NCBI RefSeq assembly: GCF_002105195.1
Contig: NZ_MUHU01000002.1
Span: forward strand, 434,001 to 498,000
Source of the DNA: Derxia lacustris
Lineage (GTDB): Bacteria > Pseudomonadota > Gammaproteobacteria > Burkholderiales > Burkholderiaceae_E
DNA: 64,000 nucleotides
Reading direction: 5' to 3'
Below the pieces are notes generated by a model. That model was not told the origin of the DNA and searched no databases. It was given only the letters and a program-made list of their open reading frames with translations. Within the stretch, counting starts at the first letter, position 1, and each line of letters opens with the position of its first letter. Below are positions 27,732-36,334 of the stretch, in pieces. The position numbers were made by a program, and so were the translations under genes.

Positions 27732-28612
27732 GCGCGGCCCGCCGCATGCAGCGCCGGACGGCCCGGCAGCAGCCGGCGCAGCAGGCTGTCGGCCGCGATG
27801 ATGAGCAGCAGCGCGCACAGGAACAGCAGCATGCCGGCCAGCCCGTGCAGAAAGCCCTGCCCGGCCGCATCGCCGAGGTGGAAGGTGACCAGCGCCAGCA
27901 CCGCCACCCGCACCACGTTGGCCACGAAGCCGATCGGGAACACCAGCAGCGCCAGCGCCACGCTGCGCGCGCGCGACGGATGGCGCACCTGATCGAGATA
28001 GAGCAGGCCGAGCGATTCGAGCGAGAACAGGGTTTGCAGGCCGGCGCAGGCATCGGCCACCAGCAGGTCGTACTGGCCGATGGAAATGATGACGCCCGAG
28101 CGCGCCACCGGATAACCGAGCGGCTGGAGCAGCGCCACCACCGCGCCCGAGACGGCCGACTTCATCGGCTGGGTCAGCGCCGCGACGACCGCGCCGGGCA
28201 GCGGGATCATGAACAGCAGAAAGCACAGCGGGAACACGAAATGGCGCAGCGTGCGCAGCCCGCGCAGCAGCACGATGGCCGCCGCCAGCAGCACGATCAG
28301 CGAGCCCAGCTCGAACACCAGAATGCCCTGCGAGCGGCCGAGCGCGTACAGCGCCAGCCCCAGCGCCAGCAGCGGCCAGCCGGGCCAGACCGCGCCACCG
28401 TCGGCCGGCGCGACGGCCGGCAGCGCACGCCAGCGCTGCGCCAGCAGCCAGAGGGCGACCGCGAGCACCAGCGGCCCCTGGCTCTGCTCGCTGCTGTCCC
28501 ACAGGCTGCGCGACAGATCGAGCAGGCTCGGCACATAGAGCGCCGCAAAACCGATGCCGAACGCCGCCAGCGGCAGCACCGACGGCCCGCCGGCCGGCAG
28601 CCGCGCGCTCAT
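27728..28612 (-). CDS. xrtB: Exosortase B
   Basis: Exosortases are multi-span membrane cysteine transpeptidases that recognise the C-terminal PEP-CTERM sorting signal and release or anchor secreted proteins. The 294-residue protein has about eight hydrophobic helices. It carries the conserved triad: Cys189 in ADACAGLQTLFSLE, Arg235 in ANVVRVAVL and His256 in FLHGLAGM. The association with EpsI and EpsD fits the XrtB subtype. The ATG overlaps the epsD stop (28612-28609). No PEP-CTERM substrate gene occurs in the window. Confidence 0.92.
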   Translation of the reverse strand: MSARLPAGGPSVLPLAAFGIGFAALYVPSLLDLSRSLWDSSEQSQGPLVLAVALWLLAQRWRALPAVAPADGGAVWPGWPLLALGLALYALGRSQGILVFELGSLIVLLAAAIVLLRGLRTLRHFVFPLCFLLFMIPLPGAVVAALTQPMKSAVSGAVVALLQPLGYPVARSGVIISIGQYDLLVADACAGLQTLFSLESLGLLYLDQVRHPSRARSVALALLVFPIGFVANVVRVAVLALVTFHLGDAAGQGFLHGLAGMLLFLCALLLIIAADSLLRRLLPGRPALHAAGRA

Positions 28613-29628
28613 GGGCGGCCGGCGGCCGGCGCCGCGCCGGGCAGCGCCGCCTCGCCGAGCGCCGGCCCGGCGGCCGGGGCGCCGAGCGCATCGGCCGGCG
28701 CGGCAGCGCCCGGGGCGAGGACGGCCGGCGCGGCACCGCCGGGCGGGCTGGCAGCGGCACCGGGTGCAGCCGTCGCGCCCTTGCCGTTGAGATCGGCGAA
28801 CTGGCCGAAATACTCGATCCTGGCGCCGCCGCGCAGCGCATTCAGCTCCTGCTGCTCGACCCGCGCGAGGCGTTCGCGCAGCAGCCATTGCTCGATGGCC
28901 GGGCGCGCCTGATCGAGCGAGACCGGCGCCGGCGTGGCCGAGGCCAGCCGCAGCAGCGTCAGACCGCGCTCGCCGGCGATCACCACGCTCTGGCCCGGCG
29001 CCAGCGCCTTGACGCTGGCCAGCGCCGGCGGCGGCAGCTGCTCGGCGCCGCGCCGGCCGCTGCGCAGCACGAAGCCGGCACCGCGCGCCGTCAGCCAGTC
29101 GGCCAGCGCCGCCACGGTCGGCTTGCGCGCGACCAGCGCATCGAGTTCGGGCGCCAGGCCCGGCGCCGGCTCGATCGAGAATTCATCGAGCGCATAGACC
29201 TGACGCTGGCGGAACAGCGCCGGATTGGCATCGAAGAAGGCCGTCACCTCGGCCTCGTCGGGCTTGCGTTCGAGCGCGCGGCGCTGCTCCAGATAGGCGC
29301 GCACCAGGATCTGCCGCCGCGCCGCCTCGACGCCGCGCACCACGCGCGGATCGTCGTCGAGCTTGGCCTTGCGGGCGCGCTGCACCAGCAGCTCCTGCGT
29401 CACCAGCCCGTCGAGCACGCGACGCGCGGCCGGCTCGGTCTGCTCGGGCGTGAGCCGGCCACCGGCCTGATTGAGCACATCGTTGATCTGGTGCACCGAG
29501 ATCTCGGCGTCGTCGACCCGCGCCGCGACCTGGGTCGGCGCCTTGGCCTGCTGGCCGCAGGCGCCGAGCAGGCCGGCGAGTGCCGCCGCGATTAGGGAAA
29601 GACGGACCCGCGCTGCAATGCGACTCAT
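28609..29628 (-). CDS. epsD: EpsD-family peptidyl-prolyl isomerase lipoprotein
   Basis: The 339-residue protein has a signal peptide with lipobox (LLGAC near residue 24), a SurA/PrsA-type N-terminal helical chaperone region (about 35-135) and a degenerate parvulin-like isomerase region (about 140-245). It resembles EpsD proteins found beside exosortase B, which are thought to assist folding or export in polysaccharide systems. The last 65 or so residues are a low-complexity Ala/Pro/Gly tail, unusual for the family and of unknown role. GGGAG precedes the ATG. It begins 30 bp after mgtE ends. Confidence 0.85.
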   Translation of the reverse strand: MSRIAARVRLSLIAAALAGLLGACGQQAKAPTQVAARVDDAEISVHQINDVLNQAGGRLTPEQTEPAARRVLDGLVTQELLVQRARKAKLDDDPRVVRGVEAARRQILVRAYLEQRRALERKPDEAEVTAFFDANPALFRQRQVYALDEFSIEPAPGLAPELDALVARKPTVAALADWLTARGAGFVLRSGRRGAEQLPPPALASVKALAPGQSVVIAGERGLTLLRLASATPAPVSLDQARPAIEQWLLRERLARVEQQELNALRGGARIEYFGQFADLNGKGATAAPGAAASPPGGAAPAVLAPGAAAPADALGAPAAGPALGEAALPGAAPAAGRP

Positions 29629-29658
29629 GCCGCTCCCAAGCTGTTGCCCCGGAGGGCT

Positions 29659-31272
29659 TCAGCTGAAGAACAGCGTCGCCAGCCCCAGGAAGATGAAAAA
29701 GCCGCCCGAATCGGTCGTGAAGGTGAGCAGCACCGACGAGCCCATGGCCGGATCGCGGCCGAGCTTCTTGAGCAGCATCGGCACCGCCATGCCGACCCCG
29801 GCGCCGACAAGCATGTTGAGCACCATGGCCAGGAACATCACCCCGCCGAGCGTCAGCACATGCGGCGAGTTGAAGTACAGCAGCATCGAAAACAGCCCCG
29901 CCACCGAGCCCCAGACCACGCCGTTGGACAGCGCCACGACCAGCTCCTTGAGCGCCAGTCGCCGCACATTGCCCGGCGTCACCTGACCCAGCGCGATCGA
30001 GCGGATCAGCAGCGTCATGGTCTGGTTGCCCGAGTTGCCGGCAATCCCGGCCACGATGGGCATCAGCGCCGCCAGCGCCACGATCTTCTCGATGATTCCT
30101 TCGAAGTTGCCGATCACCCGGCTGGCGAAGAAGGCCGTGCACATGTTCACGCCCAGCCACAGCCAGCGATTCTTGGCCGATTCCCAGACCGAGGAGAACA
30201 AGTCCTCCTCTTCGCGCAGACCGGCGGCGGAAAGCACCTGCTCCTCGGTTTCCTCGCGGATCACGTCGACGATCTCGGCGACGGTCAGGCGGCCGATCAG
30301 CCGGCCGCGCCGGTCGATCACGGGCGCCGACACGAAGTCGTAGCGCTCGAAGGCCTGGGCCGCGTCGCCGGCGTCGTCGTCGGCATGCAGGGTGAAGATT
30401 TCGGTCTGCATCAGGTCGGCGACCGTCTCGTCGGGGTCGTTGACCAGCAGGGTGTTGATCGACAGCGCGCCCTTCAGGTGCTCGTCGCGGTCGATGACGA
30501 AGACCTGATCGGTGTGATCGGGCAGCTCGTCGAACAGGCGCAGATAGCGCAGCACCGTCTCCAGCTTCACGTCGTCGCGGATGGTGACCATCTCGAACAC
30601 CATGCGCGCGCCGACCGAGCCTTCCTCGAAGCTCATGGCGGCGCGCAGCTCCTCGCGCTCCTCGGTGCTGAGGCTTTGCGTCACCTCGTCGATGACGCCC
30701 TGCGGCAGCAGCGGCGCCAGATCGGCGAGCTGGTCGGCGTCGAGCGCGGCGGCGATCTGCACCAGCCGGTCGTGGGCCAGCGCGCCGATCAGCGATTCGC
30801 GCACCGCGTCGCTGGCTTCGAGCATCACCTCGCCGAGGGTCTCGGGCTCGGCGCCCTCGGGCGCGACCAGACTCCAGACCTCGGCCCGGTCGACCGGCGG
30901 CAGCGCCTCAAGCACATAGGCGATGTCGGCCGGATGCAGATCGACCAGCACCGCGCGCAGCTCGGCCTCGTGCTGCTTGTGGGTGAGCTTGGCGACCAGC
31001 TCGTGGCGCGCGTCGTCCTCGGCGAAATGCTGGCGCTCGGTGATCTGCTGGACGATGTGCTGGCGGTGCAGCAGCCGCTGCACCTGGGCCAGCGCGCGCT
31101 GGGCCACGTCGGGGTCGCGCGGCATCGGCTCGTGCGGATGGTCGTCGGGCTCGGTCTCGCCGGCCGGCGCGGACGCGGTGTGCGGCGCGCGCGCGTCGGC
31201 GGCCGCCGGGTCCGGCGCCTGGGCGCTGCCCGGCGGGAGTTCGGGCGGATCCTGGCGGGCGGGGTCGGTCAT
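29659..31272 (-). CDS. mgtE: Magnesium transporter MgtE
   Basis: MgtE is a Mg2+-gated Mg2+ channel of the inner membrane. The 537-residue protein has an acidic Pro-rich N-terminal extension (about 60 residues), then the MgtE N domain (about 80-200, LHPADIAYVLEALPP). Two CBS domains (about 215-345) sense Mg2+, and five transmembrane helices carry the pore signature (GIAGNSGNQTMTLLIRS). Length exceeds the typical 450-480 because of the N-terminal extension. It is upstream of epsD-xrtB-epsI on the same strand, 30 bp apart, so readthrough into those genes is possible. Confidence 0.95.
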   Translation of the reverse strand: MTDPARQDPPELPPGSAQAPDPAAADARAPHTASAPAGETEPDDHPHEPMPRDPDVAQRALAQVQRLLHRQHIVQQITERQHFAEDDARHELVAKLTHKQHEAELRAVLVDLHPADIAYVLEALPPVDRAEVWSLVAPEGAEPETLGEVMLEASDAVRESLIGALAHDRLVQIAAALDADQLADLAPLLPQGVIDEVTQSLSTEEREELRAAMSFEEGSVGARMVFEMVTIRDDVKLETVLRYLRLFDELPDHTDQVFVIDRDEHLKGALSINTLLVNDPDETVADLMQTEIFTLHADDDAGDAAQAFERYDFVSAPVIDRRGRLIGRLTVAEIVDVIREETEEQVLSAAGLREEEDLFSSVWESAKNRWLWLGVNMCTAFFASRVIGNFEGIIEKIVALAALMPIVAGIAGNSGNQTMTLLIRSIALGQVTPGNVRRLALKELVVALSNGVVWGSVAGLFSMLLYFNSPHVLTLGGVMFLAMVLNMLVGAGVGMAVPMLLKKLGRDPAMGSSVLLTFTTDSGGFFIFLGLATLFFS

Positions 31273-31295
31273 CGCGGTCGGTTCCTGTGGCGGCG

Positions 31296-31333
31296 GGCGG
31301 GCGGCCGATGCTAGCGCAGCCCGGCCGCCCGCC
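31296..31333 (-). terminator. Inverted repeat between exbB2 and mgtE
   Basis: Perfect 12-bp arms (31296-31307 and 31322-31333) around a 14-nt loop occupy most of the 67-bp gap between the second ExbB gene and mgtE. This suggests the TonB operon ends here. There is no T tract on either side. Confidence 0.4.
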
Positions 31334-31339
31334 GTCGGC

Positions 31340-31897
31340 TCAGGCCGCGCCGGCCTGTTCCAGCGCCATGAGCTTGAGCTGGTCGTTGACCCGCTCCACC
31401 CGCTCCAGAAAGAAGTTGTTGAACACCAGGCAGAACACGGCGATGCCGATGCCCGCGCCGGTCGCCACCAGCGCGGTGCCGATGCCCCGGCTGACCGCCT
31501 GCGGATCGGACACGCCCTCGGCCGCCAGCGCCGTGAAGGTGTCGATGATGCCGAGGATGGTGCCGAGCAGGCCGAGCAGCGGACTGAGCGTGATGGCGGT
31601 ATCGACCACCCACAGCAGCCGCCGCACCGACGCCTGCTGGGCCAGGTAGAGCGCCTGGATGCGCAGATCGGTGCGCTCGGCGCTGGCGCCGCCGGCGCGC
31701 AGCGCCAGCACGCCGGCCAGCATCTGCGCATGCGGGCCGGCATTGCCGGCGACCGCCTCCGGCGCCGCCAGCAGCCGCCGGCGCAGCCGCTCCACCTGGG
31801 CAAAGTAGAGCAGCCGCTCGACGATGACCGCGAGTGCCAGCGCCAGCACCGCGCCCATGGCCCAGAGCACGACTTCGTGCAGCAGGGTGAAGTTCAT
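31340..31897 (-). CDS. Second ExbB/TolQ/MotA-family proton channel protein
   Basis: A 185-residue inner-membrane protein of the MotA/TolQ/ExbB family. Helix one lies at about residues 7-27. A cytoplasmic loop follows, then two helices in the conserved block (TAITLSPLLGLLGTILGIID and ALVATGAGIGIAVF). Such proteins form the proton channel with an ExbD/TolR partner. It starts 10 bp after the TonB-dependent receptor and is the last gene of the operon. The only ExbD in the window is next to the first ExbB, so this one must share it, use a partner elsewhere, or act differently. Confidence 0.88.
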   Translation of the reverse strand: MNFTLLHEVVLWAMGAVLALALAVIVERLLYFAQVERLRRRLLAAPEAVAGNAGPHAQMLAGVLALRAGGASAERTDLRIQALYLAQQASVRRLLWVVDTAITLSPLLGLLGTILGIIDTFTALAAEGVSDPQAVSRGIGTALVATGAGIGIAVFCLVFNNFFLERVERVNDQLKLMALEQAGAA

Positions 31898-31907
31898 GCC
31901 GCCCCGC

Positions 31908-34268
31908 TCAGAAGTCGGACTGGAGCGTGACGCTCGCGAAGCGCGGCGCGCCCACGTAGTAGCTCGGCTGGCTGGCATTGGCGCCCACCGAGTTCACCGT
32001 GATGTTGGAACCGCTGCCCGAGTTGAGGTTGAGGTACTGCTTGTTGAACAGGTTGCTCAGGTTGAAGCGGACCAGCGGCTTCTTGAAGAACTCGAAGTTG
32101 GGCAGCTGCCAGGCCAGGTTGAGGTCGGTGACGGTGAAGCCGCCAGCGTACTGGTCGTTGGTGAGCGTCGAATAGCGCTTGCCGGTGTACTTGGTCTGCC
32201 AGTTGGCCAGGAACGGGCCCCAGGTGTACTGGAGCGCGCCGCCCAGCATCAGCTTGGGCGTGTCCGGGAACTGCTTGTCGGCCGTGGGCTGGGTCACGAT
32301 GGCCGTGGCCGTGCCGTTCTGCAGATCGTTGTCGAGCGTGCTCCTGGTGTAGCTGGCCGACAGATAGCCGCTCACGCCGGCCACGGGCACGGTGCCCAGT
32401 TCAAGCTCCAGCCCCTTCACCTTCGAGCCGCCGACATTGATGTCGTAGAAGCCGCCCGAGGCCGGGTCGTAGCCGCGCGCGATGCGGTTCTGGAAGTCCA
32501 CGTAGAACAGCGTCGCCGAGGCGTTGAGCGCCGCGCCGGCGAAGCGCGTGCCCAGCTCGTAGTTGTTCGACACCTCCTGCTTGATGCGATTGGCCGCCGA
32601 GTAGATGACCGTGCCGCCGACGGGCTGGCCGTTCACGTAGCTGGCGCCGGTCACCAGCCCCTGGTACTCGAAGTTGCTGGGCGCGCGGAAGTTCTTGCTC
32701 GCCGAGGCAAAGCCCTGCACCTGCTCGGTCACTTGCAGTTTGGCGCCCACGCTCGGCAGCCATTGCGAATAGCGCTTGTCGATCTTGTAGTCGATGCCCG
32801 AGGCGGCCGAGTTGTTGGCGTAGTTGCTGAAGTCGCGCTTGATCTCGCGGTAGCTGATGCCGGTGGTCACCGACAGCCGGCCGCCCAGATAGTCGGCCGT
32901 GTCCTGCACGAAATAGCTGCTGCCGGTGCTCACCGTCATCTGGTCGCGGCCCTGGTAGAGCGAGCCGTCGGCATTGGTGAGGAGCGAGCCCTTGAGCCAG
33001 GGATCGTCGGCGCTGCCGAGATTGCTGACGCGGGTCGCGGGCTGGGTCTGGCGATGGCGCGCGCGCTCGTACCAGACGCCGGCGTAGAGCCGGTGATCGT
33101 CGAACGCCCAGCTGGTGCTCAGCGTCACGCCGGGGCGATGGGTTTCGGTGACCGAGCCGCGATAGACCAGCACCGTGTCGAGCGTGTCGCCGTCGCGGTT
33201 GATGTCGGCGATGCCGCCATGAAAGCGCGTGCTGCCGCTCGATTCGGCCAGCGAGGTCTGCTGCACGCCGCCGGTGCCGTAGCCGTACCAGAAGTAGGGC
33301 GCGATGCTGACCGTGCCGTTCTCGGCCACGCGCAGCTCGGCCTTGCCGGTGACCAGGTAGTTCTCGAACGGGTTGTTGGCCAGGTTGTAGAACGCGGTGG
33401 CGCTGGCGAGGCTGGCCTCGTTCTGCGCCGTGCCGTTGACGCCGGCCAGATGCTGCGGCGCCGTCGAGCTGAAGTCGGCGCCGTAACCGCCGGCCGCCAG
33501 CTGGGCCTGCGACAGGCTGCGCAGGTTGTTGGTGAAGGCGCGGTTGTACTTGAGGCCGCCGTCGAGCTTGAGCGGGCCGGCATCGCCCTGGATCTTCAGT
33601 TCGACGTGATCGCGGTCGGCCGAGCCCTCGCCCTTGAACTTGTGCACATACGACTTGGAGTAGGACACATAGGCCTTGTAGCCGCCGAGGTTGCCGGTGT
33701 CGTAGCGCAGATAGGTGCGGCGGTAGTCGAGCTGGCCCAGGCTCTGGGCGAAGCGCACGCGGCGCTCGTCCTCGGGCGCGCAGCTGGTCAGGCCCACATT
33801 GCCGCCCGAGGCGCCGACGTGCGGCGCCTCGGTATCGGTCGCGCCTTGCGTCACGAAGGTTTCGCAGAGGTTTTCGCTGTCGGTGTACTCCTGCGGGTAC
33901 ACGGCAAAGTTGCCCGAGTCGTTGACCGGCGCGCCGTCGACGGTGAAGCCCATCTGGTCGCTGTTGAAGCCGCGCACCCGCAGGTTGCCGCCGAACAGGC
34001 CGGTGGCGTCATAGCTGCTGGCATTGACGCCCGGCGCCAGGTTGAGCAGCTGGAACGGGTTGCTCGACGGCCGCGCCTTCTCGATCGCGGCGCGCGTCAC
34101 CGTGCTCTTGGCCTTGGGCGTGTCTTCCTGGATGAGCTGGCCGGTGCCGAGCTTGTCGCCCTCGCCGGTGACGGTGATGGTGCCGACGCTGGTGGTCTGC
34201 GCCTGGACGTGGAGCGCGCCGAGCGACATGACGGCGAGGGCGAGCGTCTTGAGCCTGATGTTCTTCAT
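31908..34268 (-). CDS. TonB-dependent outer-membrane receptor (TonB operon)
   Basis: The 786-residue protein has a signal peptide ending in VQAQ near residue 24, a TonB box-like GTITVTG, an N-terminal plug (about residues 45-165) and a 22-strand-type beta-barrel ending in the terminal Phe (SVTLQSDF). The plug region holds a Cys pair (NLCETF and LTSCAPED) that may form a disulfide. The gene sits between tonB (53 bp upstream) and a second exbB, so this receptor is probably the dedicated client of the adjacent ExbBD-TonB complex. Ligand unknown; siderophore, metal complex, cobalamin or carbohydrate are all possible. Confidence 0.92.
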   Translation of the reverse strand: MKNIRLKTLALAVMSLGALHVQAQTTSVGTITVTGEGDKLGTGQLIQEDTPKAKSTVTRAAIEKARPSSNPFQLLNLAPGVNASSYDATGLFGGNLRVRGFNSDQMGFTVDGAPVNDSGNFAVYPQEYTDSENLCETFVTQGATDTEAPHVGASGGNVGLTSCAPEDERRVRFAQSLGQLDYRRTYLRYDTGNLGGYKAYVSYSKSYVHKFKGEGSADRDHVELKIQGDAGPLKLDGGLKYNRAFTNNLRSLSQAQLAAGGYGADFSSTAPQHLAGVNGTAQNEASLASATAFYNLANNPFENYLVTGKAELRVAENGTVSIAPYFWYGYGTGGVQQTSLAESSGSTRFHGGIADINRDGDTLDTVLVYRGSVTETHRPGVTLSTSWAFDDHRLYAGVWYERARHRQTQPATRVSNLGSADDPWLKGSLLTNADGSLYQGRDQMTVSTGSSYFVQDTADYLGGRLSVTTGISYREIKRDFSNYANNSAASGIDYKIDKRYSQWLPSVGAKLQVTEQVQGFASASKNFRAPSNFEYQGLVTGASYVNGQPVGGTVIYSAANRIKQEVSNNYELGTRFAGAALNASATLFYVDFQNRIARGYDPASGGFYDINVGGSKVKGLELELGTVPVAGVSGYLSASYTRSTLDNDLQNGTATAIVTQPTADKQFPDTPKLMLGGALQYTWGPFLANWQTKYTGKRYSTLTNDQYAGGFTVTDLNLAWQLPNFEFFKKPLVRFNLSNLFNKQYLNLNSGSGSNITVNSVGANASQPSYYVGAPRFASVTLQSDF

Positions 34269-34321
34269 GCGAGAGCCTCTGCGGGTTCTGGGGCTGGTAG
34301 GCGAAGGAGGGAAAAGAGCGG

Positions 34322-35071
34322 TCAGCCCTCGACGCGGTAGTCGAGATCGACGGTGAAGCGGTGGGTCGGCGCGCCACCGAAGGCGTCGGCCGGGAAGGCG
34401 GGATAGCTGCCGTTGCGCACGGTGCGGCGCGCTTCGGCGTCGAGCGCCAGCGCGCCCGAGCCCTGCTCGATGCCGCAGTCGACCAGCTGGCCGCTGCGGT
34501 CGATGACGAGCCAGAGCCGCACCGTGCCCTCGGGCCGCGACTGGCGCGCCTCGCGGCTGCTGGGGTAGCGCTTGATCGATTCGAGATAGGCGCGCAGCTG
34601 GGCGGTGTAGCTGGCGTCGGCGCCGGCGCTGGAAGGGCGCGCTGCGGCGGCGGATTGCGGCGCCGCAGGGGCGGGCTGGGGCGCGACCGGAGGCGCCGCC
34701 GGAGCCGGTGCCGCTGCGGCGGCCGCTTGCGCGGCGGATGACGCTGGCGCCGCCGACGCGGCCTGCGCCAGCGGGAGCGGCGCCTGGACCGGCGTTGCAG
34801 CCGGCGCCGGGCTGGCAACCGGCCGCGCCGCAGCGGCCGGCACGGGCGGCGCGGCGGGCGGCACAGGCGGCACGGCGGCGGGCGGTGGCGGCATGGCAAC
34901 CGGCGGCGCCGGCAGCGCGGCTTCGAGCCGCACCACCATCTCGGGCGCGGCCGCCGGCCGCAGCGGCGCCGGCGGCCGGACCGAGCGCAGCCAGCTCATG
35001 CCGCCGGCCAGCAGCGTCAGCGACAGCAGCACCGCTACCGGATCGCGACGCGCAAACAGCCAGTCGAACAT
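34322..35071 (-). CDS. tonB: TonB energy transducer
   Basis: TonB spans the periplasm to transmit proton-motive force from ExbB/ExbD to outer-membrane receptors. The 249-residue protein has an N-terminal membrane anchor (about residues 12-30), a long Pro/Ala-rich spacer (about 33-150) and a C-terminal TonB domain (about 155-245) with YPSSREARQSRPEGTVRLW and a final beta strand. The spacer is Ala/Pro rather than the Glu-Pro/Lys-Pro repeats of E. coli. It begins 4 bp after exbD ends. Confidence 0.92.
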   Translation of the reverse strand: MFDWLFARRDPVAVLLSLTLLAGGMSWLRSVRPPAPLRPAAAPEMVVRLEAALPAPPVAMPPPPAAVPPVPPAAPPVPAAAARPVASPAPAATPVQAPLPLAQAASAAPASSAAQAAAAAAPAPAAPPVAPQPAPAAPQSAAAARPSSAGADASYTAQLRAYLESIKRYPSSREARQSRPEGTVRLWLVIDRSGQLVDCGIEQGSGALALDAEARRTVRNGSYPAFPADAFGGAPTHRFTVDLDYRVEG

Positions 35072-35075
35072 CGCC

Positions 35076-35501
35076 TCAGCCCGACTTCTTGGCGGCGAAG
35101 GTCACGGCCTCCACGCCGCGCGCGCGCAGCGCATCCATCACCTCGACGATCGCCTGCCAGCGCACCGCCTGGTCGGCATTGACCAGCACGCGCTGGCGGG
35201 CGTCGCCGGCCACGGCCTGGGCGATGCGCTCGGCGATGTCGGCCAGCGGCAGCGCATGGCCGTCGAGCGCGGTGGCGCCGTCCTCGCGCACGCTGACCAC
35301 CAGCGGCGGCCGTGGCTCGGCGGCGCGGGTGGCGGTGCTGCTCTGCGGCAGCGCGGTCCTGATGCCGAAGGCCGGGATGACGTTGAGGCTGATGAGCACG
35401 AAGAACACCAGCAGAAACATCATCACGTCGATCATCGGAATGATCTCGATGCGCGCGCCGTGCTCGCCGCCGAAGTAGTGGCCGCGGTGATTTCTTGCCA
35501 T
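35076..35501 (-). CDS. exbD: Biopolymer transport protein ExbD
   Basis: The 141-residue protein has a short cytoplasmic N terminus. One transmembrane helix (about residues 20-42) contains the essential Asp in IEIIPMIDVMMFLLVFF, which carries protons. A periplasmic domain follows. It lies between exbB (27 bp upstream) and tonB, the standard order. The N terminus carries a His/Gly-rich stretch (NHRGHYFGGEHG) not typical of E. coli ExbD. Confidence 0.94.
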   Translation of the reverse strand: MARNHRGHYFGGEHGARIEIIPMIDVMMFLLVFFVLISLNVIPAFGIRTALPQSSTATRAAEPRPPLVVSVREDGATALDGHALPLADIAERIAQAVAGDARQRVLVNADQAVRWQAIVEVMDALRARGVEAVTFAAKKSG

Positions 35502-35528
35502 TGGAATACTCCTTCAAGGCAAACCGGT

Positions 35529-36143
35529 TCAGGCCGCAGCGAAGCGCGTGATGAGCATCGACTTGATGAGGTCCATCTGGTTGACCAGCATGCGGATGCG
35601 CTTGTTGAAGTAGTTGAGGAAGACCACGCAGACGATGGCGATGCACAGGCCGACGGCGGTCGCCACCAGCGCATGCGAGATCGGGCCGGTGACCGAATGC
35701 GCGTTCTGGCCGCCGGTGGCGGCGAGCGCGCTGAAGGCTTCGATCATGTGGATGATGGTGCCGAGCAGGCCCATCAGCGGCCCGAGCGTCACGCAGGTGT
35801 CGAGCACCCATAGGTTCCGGTCGAGCTTGGGCATCTGGAACATGATGGTTTCCTCGACCTCGCGGTCGAAGGCCTCTTCCGGCTTGCCCTGGGCCGCCAG
35901 CGCCGACTTGACCAGCTCGCCCTGCACCGTGGCGCCGTAATGCGTGGCCACCGTCTGCGCCTTGGCGCTGTCGCCGGCCGCCACCTGCTTGAGGTCGTAT
36001 TCGAGCGTGGCGCCGGCCTGGATGCTGCGCTGGAAGAAGAAGAAGCGCTCGACGATCACGGCGATGCCGATGACGAGGACGAGCATGAGCAGCGGAATGA
36101 GACCCCAGGAGTCCTTGGAGTACTGAATGATGGTGTCGAGCAC
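35529..36143 (-). CDS. exbB: Biopolymer transport protein ExbB
   Basis: ExbB forms the pentameric channel scaffold that, with ExbD, energises TonB. The 204-residue protein has a first helix at about residues 12-33 and a cytoplasmic domain. Two further helices lie in the block VTLGPLMGLLGTIIHMIEAF and LVATAVGLCIAIVCVVF. I chose the GTG at 36143, which has GGGA nearby. TTG codons at 36167 and 36212 would lengthen it by 8 or 23 residues, so the start is uncertain. It is the first gene of exbB-exbD-tonB-receptor-exbB2. Confidence 0.92.
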   Translation of the reverse strand: MLDTIIQYSKDSWGLIPLLMLVLVIGIAVIVERFFFFQRSIQAGATLEYDLKQVAAGDSAKAQTVATHYGATVQGELVKSALAAQGKPEEAFDREVEETIMFQMPKLDRNLWVLDTCVTLGPLMGLLGTIIHMIEAFSALAATGGQNAHSVTGPISHALVATAVGLCIAIVCVVFLNYFNKRIRMLVNQMDLIKSMLITRFAAA

Positions 36144-36270
36144 GGTTGAAAATCCCGAGGAGAACAAGGCGTAATCGGAAGGGGCGCCGACGTTTGGCGG
36201 CGCGTGCTGCAAGCGTAAGTCATGCCCGTGTCAGCGTGTCCCGCCAGTCCGGTTGCGGCGATCGACGGAT

Positions 36271-36317
36271 CAAAATGCACCGGGGCCCGGCCGACGGATC
36301 GGACGGGCCCCGGTGCA
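36271..36317 (-). terminator. Rho-independent terminator of the second TonB receptor
   Basis: A 14-bp perfect stem (36276-36289 with 36304-36317) encloses a 14-nt loop and is followed on the minus strand by TTTT, 18 bp past the receptor stop codon. Confidence 0.75.
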
Positions 36318-36334
36318 ACGATCGACCGGCGCGA

